A program made the translations under genes and the position numbers. A model generated the notes under the pieces. The model saw only the letters and a list, made by a program, of their open reading frames with translations, did no database searches and was not told where the DNA came from. A stretch of DNA of 64,000 nucleotides, taken from NCBI RefSeq assembly GCF_001647715.1, contig NZ_CP015600.1, forward strand, positions 248,001 through 312,000, written 5' to 3'. This document shows positions 1 through 7,531 of this stretch, piece by piece. Every line of letters begins with the position of its first letter. Position 1 is the stretch's first letter. This stretch comes from Pseudomonas antarctica. GTDB taxonomy: Bacteria; Pseudomonadota; Gammaproteobacteria; Pseudomonadales; Pseudomonadaceae.

Positions 1-200
1 AACGCATAGGCAATATCAACGACACCGTCGCGGTTGCGGTCTTGCCATTTAAACCCTCTTTCATTACTGGTACGCAGCAGTTGCCGGGCGGCTTGATCGG
101 TGGAGTAGGACGCCAAGGCGGGGGCCTTTATGACATCGGGTGGTTGAGTGGCGTGTACAACTGCGCGTACCGGGTAAGACGGTTGACTAACTGGCAACAT
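1..200 (-). CDS. Serralysin-like metalloprotease, N-terminal part (cut by window edge)
   Basis: The first 66 codons of a minus-strand gene begin at an ATG at 198-200, with AAGGA about 9 bases upstream, and run off the left edge without a stop. The peptide includes 'STDQAARQLLRTSNERGFKW' followed by 'QDRNRDGVVDIAYA'. This aligns with residues 102-134 of the complete protease next door ('SFDARQASDNL...WVDRNGDGKTSVSYSFN'), the region just before the M10 catalytic core. There is no signal peptide, as expected for a type I secretion substrate. I infer a tandem paralogue of the neighbouring serralysin-like gene, which lies 98 bases upstream on the same strand. The catalytic domain is outside the window, so activity cannot be judged. 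Confidence 0.72.
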   Translation of the reverse strand, partial: MLPVSQPSYPVRAVVHATQPPDVIKAPALASYSTDQAARQLLRTSNERGFKWQDRNRDGVVDIAYA

Positions 201-298
201 CTACTTGAATCCTTTTAATAGGCAAAGTGAAGCGTGAGCTTTAAGGCTCATGGGTGAGTGGAGTTGTTCAGGGGTTAATGTATTTAAAGGGGGCTGGT

Positions 299-2203
299 TT
301 ACCAGGCGCGTGAAAATGCGTTGGCCCGAACTGTGGTGCGTGTAGTTAAACCGATGATGTCTTCAGGTTTTATTATTTGAGTGCTTTTGACTAGAAAGTC
401 TGTTCGACGATTACCCGTCACGTCCACGCCCACGAAGTATCGACCGCTGTGCGCGTTAAACTTGACCAGGGTGTCGCCAATTCGCCCTGTGTAGTGCTCG
501 ACAAGTTGAAGGGGTGTGCCGATGTTCTTTATCAAACCGGTGAGATTGATCTTGTCTTTGCCACTGACAAAATCGTTGATCAGATCAGCATTGTGATAGG
601 TCGAGTCGCTGGCTTTTTCGTATGTGTGTGTACTTGAACGGTGGTGCGTGGGGGGAGTCACTGTGGAACGATTGCTCGGTGTCTCCGGCTGCTTATCCAG
701 GGTTACGGTACTTGTGGGCGCGATGATGTCCACCGGTTTGACTTGCCCGTGGGCTCGGATCAGCAGGTCGGGTTTGCCGTTGCCTGTCATATCGATAGCC
801 ACGCTGGCGCTGCCACTTTGCTCGTTATAGGTGAGTACGGTCTCACCCGCTTTGCCGGTCATTTCGCTGACAAATGCCAGGCTGGCGACATTGGCGTGTT
901 TCATTGCCGCGGACACATCGATTCTGTCGGTGCCACTGATGAAATCCACGAGGACGTCCGGGTTATCCGGCGTGGAATCGCTGGCCCTGTTGTAAACGAA
1001 GGTGTCTGCGCCGCCACTACCCCGCAGCCGGTCACCGCCTGCGCCGCCGGTGAGCCGATTGCCGGCGTCGTTACCGATCAGAGCGTCGTTGCCTGAACCG
1101 CCGATGGCATTTTCCAGGGTGACGCCCCGGGCGATGGAAACGTTGCCCTTGAGCCCGCCGACATCCGAGAACGAGCCGGCCTTGAGATTGATGGTCTGGT
1201 TTGCCGTGTAGCCAGAGACGTCCAGGGTGTCGATGCCACCGCCGTCCCAGATGCAGAACACCGCAGCGTCCCGGTTGGAGTTCAGGGTGTAGTAGTCCCG
1301 CTGGCTGTTGGAATTGAAGCCGTAGGTGGTGTTGTCCTGACGGATTTGACGATTGGCGCCATACAGTTTCTGGATCGCGGAAATGTCATCCATCATCGGA
1401 GCCGCAGGCGAGGTCCTGCCGTGGTTTTTGCCACTTTTTTCCGCGCCGAAATAGCTCATGACGGTATGGGCTTTCGAATCCTGGGCGTGATTCCATTGGC
1501 TTGCGGTCATGCTGCCATTGTAGTTGCCGCCATGTGACAGCCCCAGGGCGTGACCTGTTTCGTGAATCAAGTCGTTGGGGTTTACCCGCCTGGGGTTGTA
1601 GAGGGTCGAGCCTCCATCGGGATGGTTGCTTGGGTAATAGCCGACAGCGGTGGACACGCTATTTGATATACCAAATGACATTCTCCCCTCTGTTCGAGGC
1701 CCGTTTTCCTCGAAGACAAGATTGGACACATCGCTCCACGACTGCATGGCACGCCGCGCCTGGGCTTTCTGGCGCTCATCGAACTGTCCGAAACCCGTAT
1801 TGAACGAGTAGGAAACAGAGGTTTTGCCGTCACCATTTCGGTCAACCCACTGGGTGTTTTCCCGCGTGAGGTTGTCGCTGGCCTGGCGTGCATCGAAAGA
1901 GCGTTTATTCAAGCCGGCCGCATACGGGTCGTCGGGCCGCAATGTTGGGTCTTTGCCGTCCCAATTGCGCGTGGTGGTTGTGTCGGGTGTCGTGGGGTTG
2001 GTTGTAGGAGTTGGATCCAACGGGCGTCGTATGACGGGTTGAATAAATGGCCTTACGAAAGGATGCCGAAGGAAGGGCTGCACGAGTGGACGGAAGATCG
2101 GGTGGTTGAAAATCTGTTGAGTAAAGGGTCGAAGGATCGGCCCCAAGAAGTTTTCAGCGTAATTCGGTTGTTGCAGTAGAGGTGGCCTGAAGTCGATTCG
2201 CAT
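299..2203 (-). CDS. Serralysin-like RTX metalloprotease with duplicated C-terminal domain
   Basis: Predicted secreted zinc endopeptidase of the M10B (serralysin) family. Numbering from the ATG at 2203 (634 aa), the zinc site HETGHALGLSH is at 214-224 and the Met-turn 'VMSYF' is near 249. A short glycine-rich RTX stretch ('GGSGNDALIGND', 'GGAGGDRLRGSGGADTF') lies near 370-405. The serralysin C-terminal domain then occurs twice: 'ASDSTPDNPDVLVDFISGTD...VDIIA' and, after a Ser/Thr/Pro linker, 'ASDSTYHNADLINDFVSGKD...EDIIG'. The N-terminus has degenerate 'RPxxxPFxRHPF'-like repeats and a Thr/Pro linker instead of a short propeptide. There is no signal peptide; export would need a type I secretion system, which is not in this window. 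Upstream in-frame starts (ATG 2260, GTG 2287) are possible, and none has a strong Shine-Dalgarno. Confidence 0.85.
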   Translation of the reverse strand: MRIDFRPPLLQQPNYAENFLGPILRPFTQQIFNHPIFRPLVQPFLRHPFVRPFIQPVIRRPLDPTPTTNPTTPDTTTTRNWDGKDPTLRPDDPYAAGLNKRSFDARQASDNLTRENTQWVDRNGDGKTSVSYSFNTGFGQFDERQKAQARRAMQSWSDVSNLVFEENGPRTEGRMSFGISNSVSTAVGYYPSNHPDGGSTLYNPRRVNPNDLIHETGHALGLSHGGNYNGSMTASQWNHAQDSKAHTVMSYFGAEKSGKNHGRTSPAAPMMDDISAIQKLYGANRQIRQDNTTYGFNSNSQRDYYTLNSNRDAAVFCIWDGGGIDTLDVSGYTANQTINLKAGSFSDVGGLKGNVSIARGVTLENAIGGSGNDALIGNDAGNRLTGGAGGDRLRGSGGADTFVYNRASDSTPDNPDVLVDFISGTDRIDVSAAMKHANVASLAFVSEMTGKAGETVLTYNEQSGSASVAIDMTGNGKPDLLIRAHGQVKPVDIIAPTSTVTLDKQPETPSNRSTVTPPTHHRSSTHTYEKASDSTYHNADLINDFVSGKDKINLTGLIKNIGTPLQLVEHYTGRIGDTLVKFNAHSGRYFVGVDVTGNRRTDFLVKSTQIIKPEDIIGLTTRTTVRANAFSRAW

Positions 2204-2761
2204 GAGAACAATCCATTTTTTGTTGTGAGATGGATTCCTTTTTTTATATGGAAAGTGCATGTCCGTTTGCTGTAAATACCTTCGCACTCTATAAATGAAT
2301 TGCCAATGGGGTATATGTTTCTTGAGTGTGTTGGCTGTTCAGTGCGTCATGCTTTGTAATGGGGGTTGTGTTTATTATTTTTTAAACTCTGTGTGTGTGG
2401 CGCTGATTTTGAAAGCGTTGCTCGTGGGTGTGAAAGCGTACATTTCAATTATGTTTAATATGTCTTCTTTGGTAATACAGAAATTTTTACAGTGTTAACG
2501 TTTTTGTTAACGTATTTAGCGGTCAGCCAGTAGATCATCTTATTTAAGTGCTTCTATTCTCGAAGTTTCCCACAGGCTGGATGTTTTTTTTGGACTTAGC
2601 CTTGCTGAATAAATGACAGCTCTCTGTGCTGTGATCTGACAACGGGCTCAGCGTGCACTGGGGGAGAGTGCTTGGCGAAGAAACTTCGAGCCTTAACCCG
2701 AACCCAGGGTGCTTTGCGTCTGAACCTATGAACGGACTATTCACTGTTGAGGTTCAGCGCC
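2204..2761. other. AT-rich intergenic region with inverted repeats
   Basis: No convincing gene lies here. The left half is unusually T-rich on the plus strand. GTTAACG is repeated at 2494 and 2506. An 11-base perfect inverted repeat, CTCGAAGTTTC (2559-2569) and GAAACTTCGAG (2680-2690), encloses about 110 bases that contain the smaller hairpin ACAGC-N7-GCTGT. This probably holds the promoters of the divergent protease and vWA genes; no single strong sigma-70 promoter stands out. Confidence 0.4.
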
Positions 2762-4390
2762 ATGTCACAGGCTCCTTTATTACTGCGTCCCATCGGCTGC
2801 AGCATTGTCGTTACCGTGCTGGCGGCGCTCGTCGGCTGCGGGCTGTCATCGTCTCGAGAGGCTGCCAAGCCTGTCGCAGAAACGCCCGCAGCGCCTAGCC
2901 CTGAGGGGGCCTTGGCCAAGCGGGCGGCGGCCCCTGTGTTGATGGCCTCGCAAAGCGTCATGCATGACTCGGTGGCGTTGGCGTACCTGGACGCGCCTCG
3001 AGAGCAATACCAGAACCTGCCCGATAACCCGGTCTACAGCGTTGCACAAACCCCGGTGTCGACGTTCAGTGCAGACGTCGACACCGGCAGTTACGCCAAC
3101 GTGAGGCGCTTCCTCAACCAAGGTAGCCTGCCGCCTGACGGCGCTGTGCGTCTGGAGGAAATGGTCAACTACTTCCCTTACAACTATGCACTGCCCACCG
3201 ACGGCTCGCCCTTTGGCGTAACCACCGAAGTCGCCACGACGCCGTGGAACCCGCACACCCGATTGTTGCGCGTCGGCATCAAGGCGTCTGATCGCGCGGT
3301 GGCGGATCTGGCGCCGGCCAACCTGGTGTTTCTGGTGGATGTCTCCGGCTCCATGGACCGCCGCGAAGGCTTGCCACTGGTGAAAAGCACGCTGAAGCTG
3401 CTGGTGGATCAGCTGCGTGAACAGGACCGAGTGTCGCTGGTGGTCTATGCCGGTGAATCCCGTGTGGTCCTCAAACCGACCTCCGGCCGCGAAAAAACCA
3501 CGATCCGCAACGCCATCGACCAACTCTCGGCGGGTGGTTCCACGGCGGGCGCATCCGGCATCGAACTGGCCTACCAGATGGCGCGCGCAGGGTTTATCGA
3601 CAAGGGCATCAACCGCATCCTGCTGGCCACCGACGGTGACTTCAATGTGGGCATCAGCGACTTCGACAGCCTTAAGCAAATGGCCGTCGACCAGCGCAAA
3701 AGTGGTGTCTCCCTGACCACCCTGGGCTTTGGTGTGGATAACTACAACGAGCACCTGATGGAGCAATTGGCTGACGCAGGCGATGGCAACTATGCCTACA
3801 TCGACAACCTGCGCGAAGCGCGCAAGGTGCTGGTGGACCAACTCGTCTCGACCCTGGCGGTGGTGGCGCGGGATGTGAAACTACAGGTGGAATTCAACCC
3901 GTCCCAAATCAGTGAGTACCGGCTGCTGGGCTACGAAAACCGTGCCTTGAAGCGTGAGGATTTTAACAACGACAAGGTCGACGCTGGTGAGATCGGCGCA
4001 GGGCATACAGTGACTGCGTTGTACGAAATTGTGCCGAAGGGCGAGCAGGGCTGGTTGGAGCCATTGCGTTACGCCACGGCCCCTGCGGTTGAAAACACGT
4101 CCGCTGAGTTGGCGCTGTTGCGCGTGCGCTACAAGCCTGCGGCAGGCGGGGCCAGCCAGTTGATTGAGCGGCCCATCCGCAACCAAACCACCCAGGCCAG
4201 CGACGATTTGCGCTTCGCCGCCGCCGTGGCTGCCTTCGCCCAACAGCTCAAGGGTGATGGCCGCTACACTGGCAGTATGCGTTTGCAGGACACCGCCGCA
4301 CTGGCCCGCTCGGCGCGAGGCGATGACCCGTTCGGGCTGCGCAACGAGTTCGTGCAACTGGTGGAGTTGGCGCAGAGTCTCAAACACTGA
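2762..4390 (+). CDS. vWA-domain lipoprotein (YfbK-like)
   Basis: A 542-aa predicted lipoprotein with a hydrophobic N-terminus and a lipobox LVGC (Cys26). A conserved N-terminal module ('STFSADVDTGSYANVRRFLN') is followed by a von Willebrand factor A domain whose metal-ion site DVSGSM is near residues 193-198. A long C-terminal region matches the YfbK/DUF3520 type. The ATG at 2762 is preferred to a TTG five codons upstream because GAGG at 2749-2752 is well spaced from it. The next genes, about 155 bases on, are an ECF sigma factor and its membrane partner, so the lipoprotein may belong to that envelope-signalling unit. Ligand and role are unknown. Confidence 0.85.
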   Translation: MSQAPLLLRPIGCSIVVTVLAALVGCGLSSSREAAKPVAETPAAPSPEGALAKRAAAPVLMASQSVMHDSVALAYLDAPREQYQNLPDNPVYSVAQTPVSTFSADVDTGSYANVRRFLNQGSLPPDGAVRLEEMVNYFPYNYALPTDGSPFGVTTEVATTPWNPHTRLLRVGIKASDRAVADLAPANLVFLVDVSGSMDRREGLPLVKSTLKLLVDQLREQDRVSLVVYAGESRVVLKPTSGREKTTIRNAIDQLSAGGSTAGASGIELAYQMARAGFIDKGINRILLATDGDFNVGISDFDSLKQMAVDQRKSGVSLTTLGFGVDNYNEHLMEQLADAGDGNYAYIDNLREARKVLVDQLVSTLAVVARDVKLQVEFNPSQISEYRLLGYENRALKREDFNNDKVDAGEIGAGHTVTALYEIVPKGEQGWLEPLRYATAPAVENTSAELALLRVRYKPAAGGASQLIERPIRNQTTQASDDLRFAAAVAAFAQQLKGDGRYTGSMRLQDTAALARSARGDDPFGLRNEFVQLVELAQSLKH

Positions 4391-4413
4391 TCTTGGGCCC
4401 AATGAAGCGCCAG

Positions 4414-4494
4414 TGTGGGAGCTGGCTTGCCTGCGATAGCGGTAAGTCAGCACCGCAGAGGCTGCCTGAACCACCGCTACCGCGGGCAAGCCCG
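4414..4494. repeat. REPIN-like inverted REP pair
   Basis: GTGGGAGCTGGCTTGCCTGCG faces a diverged partner, ACCGCGGGCAAGCCCG, about 60 bases away. It is an imperfect REP doublet between the vWA gene and the sigma factor gene. Confidence 0.65.
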
Positions 4495-4545
4495 ACGGCC
4501 ACCATTGAAAGGTTTTAACGTCTCAAAAGGAGTTCGCCACTTAAC

Positions 4546-5118
4546 ATGGTCGTTTCAGACGATTCACCCAGCGACGAATCGCTGCTGGCCCGTTACCGAA
4601 CCGGTGACGCTGCTGCGTTCGAGGTCTTGTACGCGCGGCACCGCCAAGGTTTGTACCGGTTCCTTGTATCACTGAGCAACAAGGCCGAACTGGCTGAAGA
4701 GGTGTACCAGGAAACCTGGCTCAGCCTGATCCGCAGCAGCACCCAGCCACAAGGCCGAGCGAGCTTTCGTACATGGCTGTTCCAGATTGCCCGCAACCGC
4801 CTGATTGATCACTGGCGCAAGCACGGCGTGCACAACCCGTTGCACGACAGCTACGATGAGCAACTGCACGCCCAGGCCGACGACAGCGCCGGCCCTGAGC
4901 AGCAACTGAGCCTGAGCCGCGATCAGGCGCGCCTCGACGCCGCGTTGCAAGACTTGCCCGAAGACCAGCGCGAAGTCTTCCTGCTGCGCCTGCACGGCGA
5001 CCTCGAAGTGCCGCAAATCGCCGCGCTCACCGGCGCCCCGCTGGAAACCGTAAAAAGCCGCCTGCGTTACGCCCAGCAGAAACTGCGCCGCCTGCTGGCC
5101 GAGGAGATACCCGCATGA
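4546..5118 (+). CDS. ECF-family RNA polymerase sigma factor
   Basis: A 190-aa sigma-70 family protein. Region 2 spans roughly residues 12-85 ('EVLYARHRQGLYRFLVSL', 'EEVYQETWLSLIRS', 'FRTWLFQIARNRLIDHWRK') and region 4 roughly 125-180 ('LPEDQREVFLLRLHGDLEVP', 'TVKSRLRYAQQKLRRLL'). There is no sigma region 3, which is typical of ECF factors. AGGAG lies 13 bases before the ATG. The stop overlaps the next start (ATGA), so the pair is translationally coupled. It probably directs RNA polymerase to envelope-stress or related promoters; the signal is unknown. Confidence 0.92.
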   Translation: MVVSDDSPSDESLLARYRTGDAAAFEVLYARHRQGLYRFLVSLSNKAELAEEVYQETWLSLIRSSTQPQGRASFRTWLFQIARNRLIDHWRKHGVHNPLHDSYDEQLHAQADDSAGPEQQLSLSRDQARLDAALQDLPEDQREVFLLRLHGDLEVPQIAALTGAPLETVKSRLRYAQQKLRRLLAEEIPA

Positions 5119-5711
5119 CCGACTCCCGACACCCCCAGGATTGCGACGACGTGTTGCTCCAGCACTTTCGTCAACACACCGCCGGCGAACCGCCTGCGTC
5201 CCTCGACGCCTTCATCCTCAACGCCGCCCGCCGCGAAGCCCCGGCACCGCAACCGAGCCTGTGGCAACGCTGGCTGCACGCCTGCCAACGCCCGCGCTGG
5301 CAAATGGCATTTGCGACCGTCGCCGGTGTGGCACTGATGATCGGCGTGGTGATGCGCTCGCCCGTGCCACAACAGGAGGTGGCCACAACGACGTTCTCCG
5401 CGCCCCACCCAGAAGCAGCGCGCCCGGCGCCGCAAGCGTTTTCGGCCCCCGCGCCCGCGCCTATGGCCCGCATGGCCGCCGCACCGCCGGTTCAGGCTGA
5501 GGTCGCCGGCTTGATGGCCGATGCGCCGGCAGTGAAACTGAGCAAGCGCGCGCCGGTAGCATTGCCTTCGTTGGAGGAGGGGTTGCAGGAGATTGTGAAC
5601 CTGCGCCTGGCCGGAGCAACCAGAGCGGCGGATGAGAAGCTGCTGGCGCTGCATGAACGCTTCCCCGAGGAAGACTTGCCGGCGCGGTTGGAGGCGTTGC
5701 AGAAGCGGTAA
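5115..5711 (+). CDS. Putative membrane anti-sigma factor
   Basis: A 198-aa protein that starts inside the stop of the ECF sigma gene. A roughly 70-residue cytoplasmic N-terminal part ('CDDVLLQHFRQHTAGEPPAS', 'LDAFILNAARREA') is followed by one transmembrane helix near 72-90 ('MAFATVAGVALMIGVVM') and an Ala/Pro-rich periplasmic part. The C-terminus has a helical segment near 155-198 ('LEEGLQEIVNLRLAG', 'EDLPARLEALQKR'). The coupling and the single-pass topology suggest an anti-sigma factor, but no classical HxxxCxxC zinc motif is present. It could instead be an ECF-associated membrane protein of another kind. Confidence 0.65.
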   Translation: MTDSRHPQDCDDVLLQHFRQHTAGEPPASLDAFILNAARREAPAPQPSLWQRWLHACQRPRWQMAFATVAGVALMIGVVMRSPVPQQEVATTTFSAPHPEAARPAPQAFSAPAPAPMARMAAAPPVQAEVAGLMADAPAVKLSKRAPVALPSLEEGLQEIVNLRLAGATRAADEKLLALHERFPEEDLPARLEALQKR

Positions 5712-5732
5712 GAGAGTGAATACTTTTGTCGA

Positions 5733-5760
5733 TTGACGAGCGATGGTAAGCCTTTATACT
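5733..5760 (+). promoter_or_regulatory. Sigma-70-type promoter of candidate sRNA
   Basis: TTGACG at 5733-5738 and TATACT at 5755-5760 are separated by 16 bases, close to consensus. The promoter lies 22 bases after the stop of the putative anti-sigma gene and points at a short hairpin-terminated segment. Confidence 0.6.
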
Positions 5761-5766
5761 TCTTCG

Positions 5767-5825
5767 CAACACGGCCCCTGTCGGTTGATGCGCTTCGGTG
5801 CTGAGACTGCTCAGGGGTTTTTTAT
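5767..5825 (+). ncRNA. Candidate small RNA, about 60 nt
   Basis: A transcript starting 7 bases after the promoter's -10 box would contain CCCCTG (5775-5780) pairing with CAGGGG (5812-5817), an inner GCGC-TTCG-GTGC tetraloop hairpin, and a terminal run of six T. No ORF of useful size lies inside. It is an orphan between the sigma operon and the convergent Abi gene. The alternative is that the hairpin simply terminates the sigma operon and the upstream promoter match is chance. Confidence 0.45.
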
Positions 5826-5842
5826 TGCCTGTATTTTTTCAT

Positions 5843-6850
5843 TTACCAACTACGGTTCTGCCAATCGTGATCGACCCCCATACCCTCTAAATTTAAATCA
5901 AGATGGTGTAAGTCTGGAAAATCGTTTTCCATCAATGTCTTAAGTCGTCTTCCCCAGCTTGACGATGGATTGATGACTTGCATCAGATGTTGAGTGATGC
6001 ACATCAACATGAATGGCCGGGCCCGCCGATGCACGTCATCGTGAAATGCCGACAATGAAGGTGCTTGCTCTACAGGCGGTAGTTTTGGCTGGTCGACAAT
6101 GTTGCGATTCCAAAGACGACTGTGATGAGCGCATACATTTCTCAGGTAATTCAGACTACGCAACCAACTGGCGAAGGTCCTGCCATTGCTGAAGCCGTAG
6201 GCCTCAGAAATTGCGTCCTGGTCGCTCTCTGTCATACCTGAGTAGAGGGTCGACAGTGTGCCAAAATCCCACACCTCACACGCCACCCAGACCGGCAGTG
6301 GTAGGCCATATTTTTCCTTGTTATGACGGATGAAATCTTCGTTTGAGCGGTTGATCAATACAGCGTGTTTCCCGACCCACACATGATGTTTGGTTAACCC
6401 AGTTTTAGCTTCCAATTGGATAGAGAAGCTCTCGTGGAAAAAATCAGGCTTCAGGTAGGCGAATTTGTCGTGTCTACCTAATGTGTGTGAAATATCCACT
6501 CGCAGGGCTATTTCAATGCGTTCCAGCGCATCCAGAGTCAGTAGGCGGAGCTTTTTATCGAAGACATACAGGTCGATTGCATTCTGGAAGGTGGTACCGG
6601 GCTTGAAGGTATCGAGTGGGATTCGCGTAGGTTTCGTTTTAGCGGGTTTCTGATATCTATGCTGGATGAGCGGACAGCAGAGTTCAGTGCGCTCACGAAA
6701 GGCAAACCAGTAGCCGCTGAGGCGCTAGTAGCCGATGCGCTCCAGGTACTCCAACGCTTTAGGTTGGTCAGTAGCGGCCATGCCTCGCGCGCGAAGCAGT
6801 TCGAATTGTTCCTGATAGCTCTGCCAGGGTTTTGGATAACCACGCGTCAT
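5843..6850 (-). pseudogene. Abi_2 (AbiD/AbiF-like) abortive infection protein, interrupted by one amber codon
   Basis: Read through in a single frame from the ATG at 6850 to the stop at 5843, this encodes a typical Abi_2 protein of about 335 aa. The order is 'YPKPWQSYQEQFELLRARGM', 'KALEYLERIGY', then a TAG at 6725-6727, then 'RLSGYWFAFRE', 'LYVFDKKLRLLTLDALERIE', 'VDISHTLGRHDKFAYL' and the HEPN-like 'LRNVCAHHSRLWNR' (RNxxxH). The family motif is usually ERIGYYRLSGYW, so TAG replaces a Tyr codon by a single base change. There is no frameshift elsewhere. The first fragment is 41 aa; a GTG at 6499 could restart a 218-aa fragment but has no evident Shine-Dalgarno. Position next to a tRNA gene fits an acquired defence gene that has decayed. 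Confidence 0.8.
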
Positions 6851-7038
6851 CGATAAACTACCCTGGCAGCCGTGTGGCAGGCCTTTATTTTTTTGAGGTT
6901 CAGCCTGGAAACCTGAGCGTTCTTGATCGAGCGGTTTCTGTACTGTGAAGCGACGAGCAATGTACCTCTTTTGTCGCAGCTTCCTATGGCTGGAAGCTTT
7001 TAGAGACAAAGACCCCAAAGATCCCAAATCTAAAATGC

Positions 7039-7073
7039 AAAAAAGCCCCAGGTCTTTCGACCTGAGGCTTTTT
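7039..7073 (-). terminator. Rho-independent terminator of tRNA-Arg
   Basis: A strong stem, GCCCCAGGTC-TTTC-GACCTGAGGC, is flanked by runs of A and T on both sides, 10 bases downstream of the tRNA 3' end on the minus strand. Because of the flanking runs it could work in both directions. Confidence 0.85.
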
Positions 7074-7083
7074 CTTGCGTATC

Positions 7084-7160
7084 TGGTGCACCCGGCGGGA
7101 TTCGAACCCACGACCCCTGCCTTCGGAGGGCAGTACTCTATCCAGCTGAGCTACGGATGC
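7084..7160 (-). tRNA. tRNA-Arg (CCG)
   Basis: On the minus strand the 77-nt cloverleaf begins GCATCCGTAGCTCAG and ends GGGTGCACCA with CCA encoded. The acceptor GCATCCG pairs with CGGGTGC. The anticodon stem CTGCC/GGCAG encloses loop CTCCGAA, giving anticodon CCG, which reads Arg codon CGG. The T-arm 'GGGTTCGAATCCC' region is intact. Confidence 0.95.
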
Positions 7161-7166
7161 TTGTGC

Positions 7167-7191
7167 GGGCGACATCATACCCATGTCGCCC
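7167..7191 (-). promoter_or_regulatory. Hairpin in tRNA-Arg 5' leader
   Basis: GGGCGACAT and ATGTCGCCC form a perfect 9-base inverted repeat with a 7-base loop. It ends 7 bases upstream of the mature tRNA 5' end, so it would sit in the precursor leader or be an upstream terminator or processing signal. Confidence 0.45.
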
Positions 7192-7531
7192 TTGGGCGTC
7201 CATGCCGGTCTTTGGCCGTTTATGGGTAGGAATTTGCTGCACCGAGGCCCTGCGCCGGGGACCAGTGATCAATGCGTTGGAACCTGGCCGAATGACGCTG
7301 ATCAGAAAGATTCGGCAAATGCGCCGTTTTCGTTCTTTTTTTCGAACAGACTATTGCCCTGTACCCCCATTGATCCTAGGATTCGTTTGAGATTTCAAAC
7401 GCTCTGTCTCCCGTGCGCTTTTTCATTATTCCCGCGCGCTGGGGCTGATTTCCCTGACGGCAGCCCACAAGGCGCCTTTCAACAACTCTAATTCGCTCCG
7501 CGTGCGCGCGGTGCTGTTAAGGAAAGCCGAC
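7192..7531. other. gabD upstream region
   Basis: No gene is seen here. It should hold the promoters for gabD (plus) and the tRNA (minus). GTTTGA-GATT-TCAAAC forms a small palindrome at about 7386-7401. No clear sigma-54 or sigma-70 promoter could be assigned with confidence. Confidence 0.3.

Noticed and set aside
2747..2761. Upstream TTG start of the vWA lipoprotein
   Set aside because: The TTG overlaps the Shine-Dalgarno GAGG that serves the ATG at 2762, which also gives a normal lipoprotein signal.
6725..6727. Programmed recoding or split gene at the Abi amber codon
   Set aside because: There is no slippery sequence, downstream RBS or selenocysteine/pyrrolysine context; a point mutation is simpler.
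5712..7160. Integrative element with att sites at the tRNA-Arg gene
   Set aside because: No integrase and no repeat of the tRNA 3' end were found in the 1.4 kb beyond it; only the single Abi gene is present.
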